This document shows positions 28,317 to 38,347 of a stretch of DNA of 64,000 bases, one piece after another. The notes beneath the pieces are model-generated. The model was given only the letters and a program-made list of their open reading frames with translations. It was not told where the DNA came from and ran no database searches. Position 1 is the stretch's first letter; the number at the start of each line of letters is the position of its first letter. The stretch comes from an uncultured Oleiphilus sp. (GTDB taxonomy: Bacteria > Pseudomonadota > Gammaproteobacteria > Pseudomonadales > Oleiphilaceae), in NCBI GenBank assembly GCA_913020045.1, contig CAJWBE010000008.1:55714-119713 (forward strand), written 5' to 3'. A program made the position numbers and the translations under genes.

Positions 28317-31094
28317 CTAGGTAATAATGACCATGCGCATTGCCTGCACATCCAAGCCAGTCTTATCGATATACGCGAGGCACTGCTCTTTTTGAGTCTG
28401 CAAGAAGTCGATTTCTTCCTGCCGTATCAACGAATTCTTTTGCTTTAGCGCAATCATCCGCTGTATCTCTAAATCCAAATTCTCACTCACTGCATCACGC
28501 GCTTCTTGCAAACGCTTGGGCGCTCTCTGTTCTGCAACGACCTGAGCATGAGACAACAAGGTTTCAATATCGTTGCGAATTTCCTTCACCACGGCATGCG
28601 CCATACTGCGCTTTAAACCACTGCAGAGCTGATTGATTTTCTCATGCGGCAAAACATCAGTAATATCGCGACCCGAGAGACTAACTACGACCCGCATCGG
28701 AGAAATAGGCAAAAACCGCTCAAGCTGAAGTTGTTTAGGCGCCATACTATTGAGCGAAAATATCGACTCAAGAAACAACGTACCTGGCTTAACGCCCTCG
28801 ACCGACATTGTCACAAGCGCAGCATTTCCTAGCTCAGAACCCAGTAACTGCTCCATAATTTCAACGACAATAGGGTGCTCCCAACTGAGAAAATCCACCT
28901 CTTCACGCACCAATGCCTTTAAGCGATGATACGTAAGCGTTAGGCCCTCTTCGCTCAAGCCAGGAAAGTCTTGCATCAACATATGCTCACCCGGATGGAT
29001 GATGACCGTTGAATCCGACTGAAAATCCTGCTCAACACCATACATGTTGAACACTAACTCCATATAACTCGCCAATTCCTGACTAGCTTCCTGCGTTTCG
29101 AGCAACTCAATTAGCTCGCCCGCTCGCGTTTGGTTACAAGAATTTAGTTCAAGTAAGGGGTCTCGTCCGGTCTGCAATTCGGCCATTGCAAGGTCACGTT
29201 TTTCGCGAACTTGATCAATAAAAGCCAGCGCTTGAGCTGAAGCAAAATCTCCCCCTTCAAGAAACTCCTCCAACTGGTCTTGGAACTGTTCATACAAGGC
29301 AAAGCCCGCTGCACAACTATGTGTAAAGGCATCTAGCCCTCGGTCATACCAATGAAACAAACCTTCTTGTCTTGACCCGATCAAATACGGTGCGTGTATC
29401 TGCACATCGAAGCTTTGACCAATACGGTCCAGACGGCCGATACGTTGCTCAAGCAAGTCTGGATTTTCTGGCAGATCAAACAAGACAAGGTGATGTGCAA
29501 ATTGAAAATTACGACCTTCACTACCAATTTCAGAGCAAATCAGCGCCTGCGCGCCATCTTCTTTATCAGCAAAATAAGCCGCTGCACGGTCTCTCTCGAC
29601 GATCGTCAAACCTTCGTAGAACGCAGCAGTGCGCATACCCTCTCGCAAACGCAGGTGCGCTTCCAGCTCTAAGGCTAAACCTGCCGACTGACAAATAATC
29701 AGTACTTTTTCAGGTCGGCACTCTTTTAACAAGTCGATCAACCACGCCAACCGAGGGTCGGACTTAAGGTCGTGAACCTCTGATTCAGCACTTAAAGGGT
29801 AGGGCAGCAGTACTCGCTCAGGAAAGCCTTCAATCGCTTGGCGCGTGTTCCGAAACAACACGCGACCAGTGCCATGCTGATCAAGTAATTGCTGCACCAA
29901 CGAGGGAACCATTTCTGCGGCAGGGCTCGCCCAATCGATGCCGCTTTCATCGCCAACATAACCCTTTGCACGGTCCACCAACGTGGCAGGCAAGGCCGCT
30001 TCGGCTTCGGTCGCGACTTGTAGTTCACTGACTAAAGACGAAACCTCGCTATAGCTCTGCTCTTGCTCAATGAACGTGCTCAAACAATGAAAACGATCTG
30101 GGTCCAATAACCTCAGCCGCGCAAAATGGCTTTCGATTCCCGCCTGCTCAGGCGTCGCGGTCAGCAGCAACACGCCGGCACTGCGACTAGCAAGTGCTTC
30201 GATACATTGGTAATCCTCGCTTGCACCTTGCTCAGACCAGTGCAAGTGATGCGCCTCATCAACCACTAACATATCCCAGTCGGCTGCCAACGCATGCTTT
30301 TGTACCAAAGGATCAGCAACAAGAAAGTCCTGATCACACAGAATAAGCTGCTCCGTCTCGAATGGGTTTTCGTGCCCTTCTTCAATCAAAGAGTCGAAAC
30401 GTTCTTGATCAAAAATAGAGAAGCGGAGGTTGAAGCGGCGCAGCATTTCTATCAGCCACTGATGAATCAAGGTTGATGGCACAACAATCAACACGCGATT
30501 AGCGAGTCCCTTATGAAGCTGGGCATGCAGGATCATTCCCGCCTCGATGGTTTTACCCAATCCAACCTCGTCTGCTAACAATACGCGCGGCGAATAGCGT
30601 TGTGACACTTGGTCCGCGATGAATACTTGGTGCGGCAACAGATTAGTCCGAGAGCCGACTAGGCCTCGCACTGGACTTTGCTGTAAGCGGTTAAGATTCT
30701 GGAGCGTTTGATAACGCATTCGAAACGCCCGATTGCGGTCATAATGACCACTCACCAAACGTTGTAGCGGGGAGGTAAACTGAATAAAACAATTTAGCTC
30801 AATCTCACTCAAGGCTTGAGCAATACCCGATTCGTCCGTCACTTGATACTCAATCAACACATCGCGATCATTAACGCCGACCACCACAAATGACTGATCT
30901 TCATGATTCGAAATAATATCACCAGGTTTGTAGCTCACGCGGCTAACGGGTGCATTGTCCATTGCATAGGTTCGCGACTCTCCCGCCGCAGGAAAATTAA
31001 TCGTTAAGCGACGATTAGAAAATTCTGAAATAATCCCTAAACCGAGCTTCGGCTCAGTTTGACTCACCCAACGCTGACCAACACCAAAAGACAT
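28317..31094 (-). CDS. rapA: RNA polymerase-associated protein RapA (Swi2/Snf2 ATPase)
   Basis: The start ATG 31094 gives 925 residues and aligns with family starts (MSFGVGQRWVSQTEPKLGLG); an upstream frame to 31139 is not needed. RapA binds RNA polymerase and recycles it with ATP. The N-terminal tandem Tudor-like region is followed by Walker A (DEVGLGKTIEAG), DEAH box (VVDEAHHL) and the C-terminal helicase motif QRIGRLDRIGQ. It is divergent from the cupin gene. Confidence 0.97.
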   Translation of the reverse strand: MSFGVGQRWVSQTEPKLGLGIISEFSNRRLTINFPAAGESRTYAMDNAPVSRVSYKPGDIISNHEDQSFVVVGVNDRDVLIEYQVTDESGIAQALSEIELNCFIQFTSPLQRLVSGHYDRNRAFRMRYQTLQNLNRLQQSPVRGLVGSRTNLLPHQVFIADQVSQRYSPRVLLADEVGLGKTIEAGMILHAQLHKGLANRVLIVVPSTLIHQWLIEMLRRFNLRFSIFDQERFDSLIEEGHENPFETEQLILCDQDFLVADPLVQKHALAADWDMLVVDEAHHLHWSEQGASEDYQCIEALASRSAGVLLLTATPEQAGIESHFARLRLLDPDRFHCLSTFIEQEQSYSEVSSLVSELQVATEAEAALPATLVDRAKGYVGDESGIDWASPAAEMVPSLVQQLLDQHGTGRVLFRNTRQAIEGFPERVLLPYPLSAESEVHDLKSDPRLAWLIDLLKECRPEKVLIICQSAGLALELEAHLRLREGMRTAAFYEGLTIVERDRAAAYFADKEDGAQALICSEIGSEGRNFQFAHHLVLFDLPENPDLLEQRIGRLDRIGQSFDVQIHAPYLIGSRQEGLFHWYDRGLDAFTHSCAAGFALYEQFQDQLEEFLEGGDFASAQALAFIDQVREKRDLAMAELQTGRDPLLELNSCNQTRAGELIELLETQEASQELASYMELVFNMYGVEQDFQSDSTVIIHPGEHMLMQDFPGLSEEGLTLTYHRLKALVREEVDFLSWEHPIVVEIMEQLLGSELGNAALVTMSVEGVKPGTLFLESIFSLNSMAPKQLQLERFLPISPMRVVVSLSGRDITDVLPHEKINQLCSGLKRSMAHAVVKEIRNDIETLLSHAQVVAEQRAPKRLQEARDAVSENLDLEIQRMIALKQKNSLIRQEEIDFLQTQKEQCLAYIDKTGLDVQAMRMVIIT

Positions 31095-31205
31095 TTTACG
31101 ACACCTGACTAAAATAACTGCAAAACGGTTAGAGTACACGACTCACTATGGCGCGAATTCTATCATGACCTCGCCATAATCGTGACGGATAGTTTACTGA
31201 TAAAA

Positions 31206-31607
31206 ATGGAGTTTACGGCCCCGATGAAAGCGAACGAAATACAAGTGAAAAAACCAAGCGAGCAGAACGAATATTACTTTAAAGAGGGCTGCTACATTCT
31301 TGAGTTACTTAATGATGAGTCTGATGCGGAATGCTCTATTGCGCGTGCACGGGTCTTAGCGGGTAAACAAACTCGATGGCATAAATTGCTAGACACTAGC
31401 GAGCGCTATGTCATTCTCGAAGGTAAAGCCGAAGTGCACGTTGGAGAGTTAAAAGAAACGGTAAGCAAAGGGAATGTGATCGTCATACCGTCGGGAGAAC
31501 AACAACGGATAGTCAACAAGGGCGAGAAAGACCTCGTCTTTCTCGCCATTTGCACACCGCGTTTTAAAGCGACTAACTATGTAGATTTAGATGCCCATCT
31601 CGAATAA
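31206..31607 (+). CDS. Cupin-domain protein
   Basis: This small protein (133 residues from ATG 31206) has a single cupin barrel: CSIARARVLAGKQTRWHKL, ERYVILEGKAEVHVG and KGNVIVIPSGEQQRIVNKG are motif 1 and 2 regions. Only some of the usual metal-binding histidines are visible, so it may bind a sugar or small molecule without metal. The start is uncertain: GTG 31182 and ATG 31224 are alternatives and no strong ribosome binding site settles it. Confidence 0.8.
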   Translation: MEFTAPMKANEIQVKKPSEQNEYYFKEGCYILELLNDESDAECSIARARVLAGKQTRWHKLLDTSERYVILEGKAEVHVGELKETVSKGNVIVIPSGEQQRIVNKGEKDLVFLAICTPRFKATNYVDLDAHLE

Positions 31608-31649
31608 AAAGCGGGAACCGTCGTTGATAAACTAAACGCTAAGCTTTGA

Positions 31650-32333
31650 TTATGACGCTTCAGGGCCATAATCGTAGTCACCGCCTTTTTCCAATGCAGT
31701 CAAATAAGCCGGCCGCGCTTGGTATTTTTTAACGAAGCGGTAAATATTAGGATAGTTGCCTTCGTGGACCATACCTCTGGCTACACTCGCTTCAAGTGGA
31801 AAGCTCATCTGGACATCGGCGCCGCTCAAGTGAGAACCGGCAAACCACTCTCTGTCGCTCAAGTAAGAATCGATATACCTTAGCGCGCTTACAATCTCTG
31901 GACTCACAAAGGTTTTCATCACTTTATCGGCAATACCCTTAGCAATGGGCTTTACGAAAAAGGGCATCGGGCTCGTTTTCACCTTATCAAACACCAGTTT
32001 CATCACCATTGGCGGCATCAATGAGCCTTCTGCGAAATGCAACCAGTAAGTGCAATCGCGCTGCGCAGTCGAACCCTCAGGCAAGCCCATTAAGTCTTGT
32101 CCGTATTGACGCACCAAATATTCGATAATCGCACCCGACTCAGCGACGGTAACTCCACCATCGGTAATCACCGGCGACTTGCCTAACGCGTGCACCGACT
32201 TCAAGCTGTCTGGCGCCCTGATCGTTTTTGGGTCACGCTCATAGCGCTTGATTTCATACTCCAAACCGAGCTCTTCAAGCAACCAAAGAACCCGCTGAGA
32301 TCTAGAATTATTTAGATGATGAACCGTAATCAT
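31650..32333 (-). CDS. Glutathione S-transferase
   Basis: With start ATG 32333 (TTTGGAGAT upstream) the 227-residue protein has the thioredoxin-like N-terminal domain (VHHLNNSRSQRVLWLLEELGLEYE), the glutathione-binding SGAIIEYLV motif, and an all-helical C-terminal domain. The substrate is unknown. It is the last gene of a loose same-strand group from yheU onward. Confidence 0.9.
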   Translation of the reverse strand: MITVHHLNNSRSQRVLWLLEELGLEYEIKRYERDPKTIRAPDSLKSVHALGKSPVITDGGVTVAESGAIIEYLVRQYGQDLMGLPEGSTAQRDCTYWLHFAEGSLMPPMVMKLVFDKVKTSPMPFFVKPIAKGIADKVMKTFVSPEIVSALRYIDSYLSDREWFAGSHLSGADVQMSFPLEASVARGMVHEGNYPNIYRFVKKYQARPAYLTALEKGGDYDYGPEAS

Positions 32334-32427
32334 ATTATCTCCAAATAGCAGCAACGCATCGGCGCAGCGCTATCCATTCAAGCTTACTCGGACCTTGGTC
32401 CGCAACTAACAAAAACGCAATCAAACG

Positions 32428-32793
32428 TTAGGGCATTTGAATCTGACTACCCGCGTCTCCCGGCACCACAATTTGGGAGGCTTGCTGGCGTCTCATTTCT
32501 TGCAACTCAGCCATGGTCTCTTCCATCGCTTTCCCAGCACCATCACCATAGTTTGCGACCGCTTCAGCTAAGGTTGTCGCTTCTAATTCGAAGGTGAGAG
32601 GCAGAGCGCCTGCAGGCGTCATCATCTGAGCCTGACCAATAAATAGAACTGGGCGAGCCGCATCAACCTCGCCGTCAACTGTCACGGGAGTCATGCGGCG
32701 AATAGTGCCAACCTTTTGATCCGTATACATATCTTCGAGGTATAGGTCATTCGCGTCCATCGTAATCTCAGGCACACTTGAATCTTGCATCAT
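32428..32793 (-). CDS. Conserved cytoplasmic protein, unknown function
   Basis: The 121-residue acidic protein has no signal peptide or membrane segment. DLYLEDMYTDQKVGTIRRMTPV and RPVLFIGQAQMMTPAGALPLTFE look like the uncharacterised cytoplasmic proteins seen in pseudomonads. GAGAG precedes the start. It lies about 100 bases after the SWIM-domain gene. Confidence 0.8.
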   Translation of the reverse strand: MMQDSSVPEITMDANDLYLEDMYTDQKVGTIRRMTPVTVDGEVDAARPVLFIGQAQMMTPAGALPLTFELEATTLAEAVANYGDGAGKAMEETMAELQEMRRQQASQIVVPGDAGSQIQMP

Positions 32794-32901
32794 GATTTTT
32801 CTCTCATATATTGAATAGGTTTGATGTTATCGAGCCAATGCCTGTTTAGGTGGGGCTGAAGAAAAAAATTACAAGAGCGCCCCCAGCCAAAGTAAGTTTT
32901 T

Positions 32902-34554
32902 TTAGCCTGTCGTTTTCTTCTCAAACTGCTCATAGCTTTCCACAAATTTCGGGCGCGAACGAAACGTCGGCTGCATACGCATGACAAAGGATTTAGTGCG
33001 GCGTTTGTCTGTTGTAACGAATTCGAGAAGATGCATTAGGCGAGCTGCCTTGACATCCGCACTGAGCATACTTTTTGCCAACAGTTCTACGACCTTCTTT
33101 TCTAGTATTTGAATGCATTCTTCTGGAAATTCTTTGATCAGCGCAGGCACGCACTCCGCCACAATATCGGCGTCTACGGCAGCAAGACGGATCAGTTTCA
33201 AGGCATCAGGAAAACGCTGGAACCTTAGGAGGTCCGGCAAAATAAGCGACATAAGTTCGGGGATAGCACTGCGCAGCAGGCTCTCTACCACTTGCTCATG
33301 GAAGCTTGTCGAAAAACCCCGAGGGTTAATACTGTCTAGTATCGGTCGCGCTAATTCATTCGGATAACGCTCAAGCAAGTCCAATAAGCGCGCTTCTGCA
33401 TCAGGCAAGTAACACGCAATATCCGCTGCCGCAATCAACATATCAGGGTGTGAGTGACCGCTTGCTAAACGCTCATCCAAGATCGCAATTGCGTCTTGTG
33501 GTCGGCCGCTGTTAGACCAACGCTCAGCAATTTTTAAGAAGTCTTGATCACTCTGCGCCAACACTAGGCTCATGCCCTGAGACTCTTCCAACGACAAATC
33601 ATGTGCCTCGTTTTCTAAAAAATAACGCGCTAGTTTTTGCATCTGCCAGGGCAACAATGGACGGCTTGATTTGGGCCAACAGCGACTCAACCACGCACTT
33701 TTCAAACGAGTCTTTGAGAGCGCTAAGGATTTAGGGTTAGTCTTAAAAAACGGTTCAATATTCAAGCCAAGCACCTGAAACTGATCGCTCAACCAGTTTT
33801 TCTCAAAGCGTTTACTTAAGGTTTCTGGGCGCGCACTTAGCTGTTCAAATAGGGACAAAAACATACCGCGTAGGTAGCTCACCGCGACTTCCCTTTGCCC
33901 TGTTCGGTCCTCCACTTTTTCCAGTAGTAGATTAACCCTCGCAATCGCATATTCGAGAAGTTTGAGCATTGGCTCCGGCTGGGCCAAATAGTTAGCGCTT
34001 TTTACTTCTTCTAAAAAACGCTCAATGCGAGAAAAAAAATGTTTTACTTGGCGCTGGCTAAACATCTGACTTTGAGGCTTCGTCAATGTCGTCAGCTCTT
34101 TTTTGAGGGCCGTAAAATCTAACGCATCTGTATCCAAACTGACTTTCAATAAATAGCGCTTAAATTGCGCCGAATCCTGCTCTAATAAGCCCAGCATTTG
34201 CTTCGCAAGCACAGGTTTATCAAGTGATAGAAGATACGCAAGAACCCTGCTTTTATCCGGGCCTTTCGACAAAGACAAAACTTGCTGACCTTGCTTGTTG
34301 GCAAACAAAGTAAGACAGACACAATGCTCGCAAAATTCAAACCCTTCGGAGGCGGGACAAGAACAGCTCCCTTCAACACTGTCACCACGATAGCTAAGCG
34401 ATACAGAAAAACCAGCAACGTCTCCTTTAGCCATATCATCGTGCATGACAAAACGGCTTGGGGTCTGCTTTGCTAGGAGCTTCTCCCCAAGCGCAAAGCA
34501 ACGAGCACCCGCAACCAGCTTAATACGTTCAAGACTAACAATATGAGGTGTCAT
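32902..34554 (-). CDS. SWIM zinc-finger protein
   Basis: The 550-residue protein carries one SWIM zinc finger, CxCx8CxH, at C64, C66, C75 and H77 (SCSCPASEGFEFCEHC). The rest is helical repeats (residues about 90-530) resembling TPR/HEAT-like scaffolds, without a visible enzymatic domain. SWIM proteins bind nucleic acid or proteins, often near Snf2 ATPases; rapA lies a few kilobases away on the same strand. Its start overlaps the YheU stop by four bases (ATGA). Confidence 0.87.
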   Translation of the reverse strand: MTPHIVSLERIKLVAGARCFALGEKLLAKQTPSRFVMHDDMAKGDVAGFSVSLSYRGDSVEGSCSCPASEGFEFCEHCVCLTLFANKQGQQVLSLSKGPDKSRVLAYLLSLDKPVLAKQMLGLLEQDSAQFKRYLLKVSLDTDALDFTALKKELTTLTKPQSQMFSQRQVKHFFSRIERFLEEVKSANYLAQPEPMLKLLEYAIARVNLLLEKVEDRTGQREVAVSYLRGMFLSLFEQLSARPETLSKRFEKNWLSDQFQVLGLNIEPFFKTNPKSLALSKTRLKSAWLSRCWPKSSRPLLPWQMQKLARYFLENEAHDLSLEESQGMSLVLAQSDQDFLKIAERWSNSGRPQDAIAILDERLASGHSHPDMLIAAADIACYLPDAEARLLDLLERYPNELARPILDSINPRGFSTSFHEQVVESLLRSAIPELMSLILPDLLRFQRFPDALKLIRLAAVDADIVAECVPALIKEFPEECIQILEKKVVELLAKSMLSADVKAARLMHLLEFVTTDKRRTKSFVMRMQPTFRSRPKFVESYEQFEKKTTG

Positions 34555-34772
34555 GAGAAGTTTTTAAGCTCGTCTTGAGAAACTAGCCGCGCATTTTCAA
34601 AATGTTCACTGTAAAGCACAACTAGCTGCTCAGCGTGCAGCGCTCGGCGGACTTGAATCATGCGATCTTCTAGTGGCGCTTCAATTTCGTTCAAGCCCCA
34701 ATCGCGCAAACAATATTCCTTTATCAGATTCTCGACGGCTTCGTCACTCAGCTGCTTAAAAGGGATGATCAT
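34551..34772 (-). CDS. yheU: YheU/UPF0270 family protein
   Basis: The 73-residue protein starts MIIPFKQLSDEAVENLIKEY and continues with LEDRMIQVRRALHAEQLVVLYSE, which is the YheU pattern. Function is unknown. It is translationally coupled to the SWIM gene by an ATGA overlap. Confidence 0.9.
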   Translation of the reverse strand: MIIPFKQLSDEAVENLIKEYCLRDWGLNEIEAPLEDRMIQVRRALHAEQLVVLYSEHFENARLVSQDELKNFS

Positions 34773-34951
34773 AAAAAGCTCTCGTCGTTATTTGTTGCGC
34801 AGCCGAGCATCATACCACGGCCTAACGACGACAATTGATATCAATTGGTTCTAAACAGAGGTCATCTTCTTATCAAGCTCTTTGCGCATGATTAATAGAC
34901 AGCCTCAACAGCGCGGCCTCAGCCTACTCCATCAAAAAATACAGCCCGCGC

Positions 34952-37330
34952 TTACGACAACTTCGCGCTAACACGAACCCGACTTTTGGGTCGCTTAGCG
35001 CTCGCTTTTACCGGTGCTTTCGCCGCACTTGGCTTTGCAGCTTCAGGCGCCGTCCCACAGCTTACCACGCTAACGGCCACGCCGTTCAAAACAGATGTCC
35101 CACTCAATCGGTCAACAAATTTGTCATCAATAATGGCATTAACATTAACCCCAGGACGTCGCTTAGCGATCTCCATGCGGACCTCATCATTGGTGTGCCC
35201 CCAGCCATGAGGAACACTAATCACGCCTTCCATAATATCCGTGGTCAACTCAACCGGCAGCTCGATACTGCCAATTTCACTACTAACACAAACGTCAGCG
35301 CCTTCTTTAATGCCACGACTTTCGGCATCCGCAGGGTGCATTAATGCAGTACAGCGGTTTTTGCCTTTTACCAAGCGTTGGAAGTTATGCATCCAAGAAT
35401 TGTTCGAACGGACATCCCGACGGCCAATCATCAACAATTGATCATGACCGACACTAAGAACATGCTCACCGCGTTTACGTAACCGACTCATATCTTTAAT
35501 AAACGAAGTCGGCGCCAATTTAATACGTTTATTGTCAGTATAAAGGCGGTCAGGCAAACAAGACTGCAAGGACCCCAAGTCAACACCATGCGGATAGTTT
35601 TGCAATGACGCAGTGCATAGACCTTTACTTAACGTTCTATTAGGCGCGCCATACGGCCCCATATTTATCAACTTACGAATAAGATGGTTGTTACCGAACA
35701 GGTCGTGCAAGGCATCAATGAAGAACGCACCTACCTGAGTGGTACCCGGTATCTGGGTGCCATAAGGGCCGGTCCTTAGAATGATATCGAGCAAGCCATC
35801 AGGACCGAGTCTTTTTAAGACCTGGAATACAACTTCATTCTGAGCGCGCGAACGCATTCCATTGCCGGCCAAGCGACGACTCAGCTCCAGCAAAATTTCC
35901 CAATCGTGTCGCGCACTTTTCTCACGTTCAAATAACGCCGGAGAAAACTTAGCCACATTGCGTACGCTCATCATATTAAAGACCAAGTCATAATGACTCT
36001 GCTCTAACTGCGACGTTGACGGCAAGATCACGTCCGCCAGACAGGACGTTTCATTCATATAACAGTCAAGCGACACCAGTAAATCTAAAGACTCAAATGC
36101 TTTACTAAGACGCTCTCCGTTCGGGGAGCTCAACACTGGGTTGCCTGCCACCACAAACATCGCTTTTATCTGACCTTCACCGGGAAGCTCAATTTGTTCA
36201 GCCATCGTGCTCGCCGGCAGTTCCCCGCCAAACTCAGGCAAACCAGACCGACTTTGATACTCGTTCACATGCCCTTTTTCACCAGCCAACGCAGCTAACT
36301 CAACCATATCAGCCGCAGGCTTGTTAAACATCAAACCGCCGCGCTCATCTAGATGATTAGTCACGACATTGAGCACATAGATCAGCCACGTCGCGAGCGT
36401 CCCAAACTCTTGGGTAGACGTACCCATCCGGCCAAATAAAGCAGCCCTAGGGGTCTTTGCAAGCTGACGTGCGAGCGACTTTATTTGGTCTGCCTGCAAG
36501 CCAGTGATGGGGCTTACATATTCCGGTGTAAAATCAGAACAAAGAAGTTGAATCTGAGCAATATCATCGATATTCGACTTCAGTCTGCCCGTTTCAATCA
36601 GACCTTCATCAAACAAGGTATTAAGCATACCGAGGAAAACAAATGCATCGGTGCCGGGACGAACCGAAATATGCTCATCTACCACACGCGCTGTTTCAGT
36701 TTTTCGCGGGTCAATCAAAATCACTTTGCCGCCACGACGGCGGATATTTTTCAGTCGGCCAATATAGTCTGGCGCAGACGTTAAGCTGCCGTTAGACGCG
36801 GCAGGATTACTACCAACCAAAATAAACAAATCAGTATGATCGATGTCTGGAACCGGAAATAAAAGTTGATGGCCAAACATCTCAAAATTAGTACGCATAT
36901 GCGGCAACTGATCATTAGACGTCGCCGAAAAACGGTTACGGGTATTCAAGCCCGCGAGAAACAAACCACCAAATAATAGATTGCCATGATGATGCACATT
37001 GGGATTGCCCAAATAGACACCGACGGCATCGGCGCCATGGTCTTTCTGTACTCGTTTCACTTTACTCCCAATAAAGTCATACGCTTTGCCCCACGATACT
37101 TCCTTCCAACCTTCGTTGGTTTTTAGCATCGGTTTACGCAAGCGGTCTGGGTCTTCATGAAAGTCTTTAAGCGAAAGCGCTTTAGGACAAATATGCCCCT
37201 TACTGAACGGGTCTTCTTTATCGCCCTTAATAGAAATAATCTGACGGTCTTCCACCTCAATCGCAACGCCACACATGGCTTCGCAAAGGTTACAGTTACG
37301 GTAGTGAACTTCAGGTTGCACGGTGTCCAT
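34952..37330 (-). CDS. Molybdopterin oxidoreductase with basic C-terminal tail
   Basis: This 792-residue cytoplasmic enzyme belongs to the molybdenum bis-MGD oxidoreductase superfamily. An N-terminal [4Fe-4S] site is formed by C13, C16, C20 and C48. NPAASNGS, DPRKTETA, GNPVLSSPNGERL and the C-terminal HPADAESRGI / SVPHGWGH motifs bind the cofactor. It has no Tat signal. The region where the molybdenum ligand is expected has serines (SATSNDQLPHM) but no clear Cys or Sec, so the ligand cannot be named. The last 30 residues are Ala/Lys/Arg/Pro-rich and look disordered. The substrate is unknown, and no partner subunits lie beside it. Confidence 0.9.
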   Translation of the reverse strand: MDTVQPEVHYRNCNLCEAMCGVAIEVEDRQIISIKGDKEDPFSKGHICPKALSLKDFHEDPDRLRKPMLKTNEGWKEVSWGKAYDFIGSKVKRVQKDHGADAVGVYLGNPNVHHHGNLLFGGLFLAGLNTRNRFSATSNDQLPHMRTNFEMFGHQLLFPVPDIDHTDLFILVGSNPAASNGSLTSAPDYIGRLKNIRRRGGKVILIDPRKTETARVVDEHISVRPGTDAFVFLGMLNTLFDEGLIETGRLKSNIDDIAQIQLLCSDFTPEYVSPITGLQADQIKSLARQLAKTPRAALFGRMGTSTQEFGTLATWLIYVLNVVTNHLDERGGLMFNKPAADMVELAALAGEKGHVNEYQSRSGLPEFGGELPASTMAEQIELPGEGQIKAMFVVAGNPVLSSPNGERLSKAFESLDLLVSLDCYMNETSCLADVILPSTSQLEQSHYDLVFNMMSVRNVAKFSPALFEREKSARHDWEILLELSRRLAGNGMRSRAQNEVVFQVLKRLGPDGLLDIILRTGPYGTQIPGTTQVGAFFIDALHDLFGNNHLIRKLINMGPYGAPNRTLSKGLCTASLQNYPHGVDLGSLQSCLPDRLYTDNKRIKLAPTSFIKDMSRLRKRGEHVLSVGHDQLLMIGRRDVRSNNSWMHNFQRLVKGKNRCTALMHPADAESRGIKEGADVCVSSEIGSIELPVELTTDIMEGVISVPHGWGHTNDEVRMEIAKRRPGVNVNAIIDDKFVDRLSGTSVLNGVAVSVVSCGTAPEAAKPSAAKAPVKASAKRPKSRVRVSAKLS

Positions 37331-37597
37331 GGCAATACCTTTTTAGCGTTGACATTGCTGTCGGTGGATATTTTTTTTGTAAGGCGACGGCGCACTATTC
37401 TACTGCGAAAATTCGACACCAAGTGAATCATATTTTGGTGAGTAGAGCGTCGACCAAAAAGCAGCCTCGATTATATTCACGAAGCATAAAGTCTGTCTAC
37501 GTTCATCCCTCCCCCTTCCTGACATGGCAATGTGCTGTTAATGTTGCAGCGATGAAAACCATCTCAATTGACTAGCCAATCACAGGAATATCAAATC

Positions 37598-38341
37598 ATG
37601 TCTGAGCGACGCATCCTGATTACGGGAGCCAGCGATGGAATAGGGAAGGCGCTAGCGCTGGAACTCGCCAAGCGGGGCTACCACCTTGCACTAACCGCGC
37701 GACGAATCGACAAACTGACTGAACTAAAACTAGATATCGAGCAGCGTTTCCCTCAAATCAAAGTTGAAGTTGCCGCGATGGATGTAGGCGAGCTTGCCTG
37801 CGTCGAACCTACGATACGAGGCCTGTCAAAAGCCTTAGGTGGGCTCGATATTGTTATGGCAAACGCGGGCATTGCCTATGCTGGTAAGTTTGGCGAGAGT
37901 CCTTTAGAAAAACATATCGAAGTTATTCACACCAATGTGAGCGGCGCCATGGCAACACTTGATGCTGCACTAAAGCTGTTCCGCGAACAAGGCTATGGTC
38001 ACCTAGTAGGCACCTCGTCGGTCGCCGCTTACCGCGGTTTTCCACGGAATGCAGCTTACTGCGCCTCCAAAGCCGCCCTCAGCACATTTATGGAAGCCTT
38101 AAGAGCCGAGACACACAAGGAAAATATCGATATAACCGTGTTGCATCCGGGCTATATCGATACCGAGATCAACCGTGCAGTCCCCAGTCGTCCGTTTTTG
38201 ATCTATGTCGATAAAGGCGCCTCGGTAATCGCAGATTTGATCGAGAAAAAAGTCGCTCGTAGCACTGTTCCCGTGTTCCCTTGGAACCTAGTTGCGCCAA
38301 TACTCAAACAACTCCCGACGGCTATAGTCGCACGCCTATAG
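37598..38341 (+). CDS. Short-chain dehydrogenase/reductase
   Basis: The start is taken as ATG 37598 (247 residues; AGGAA upstream). The NAD(P)-binding TGASDGIG lies near the start, followed by NAGI (NAG motif), the catalytic Ser in GTSSVAAYRG, and YCASK. LHPGYIDTEIN fits the classic SDR family. The substrate is unknown. It converges on the alpha/beta hydrolase gene, six bases away. Confidence 0.92.
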   Translation: MSERRILITGASDGIGKALALELAKRGYHLALTARRIDKLTELKLDIEQRFPQIKVEVAAMDVGELACVEPTIRGLSKALGGLDIVMANAGIAYAGKFGESPLEKHIEVIHTNVSGAMATLDAALKLFREQGYGHLVGTSSVAAYRGFPRNAAYCASKAALSTFMEALRAETHKENIDITVLHPGYIDTEINRAVPSRPFLIYVDKGASVIADLIEKKVARSTVPVFPWNLVAPILKQLPTAIVARL

Positions 38342-38347
38342 AAACAA

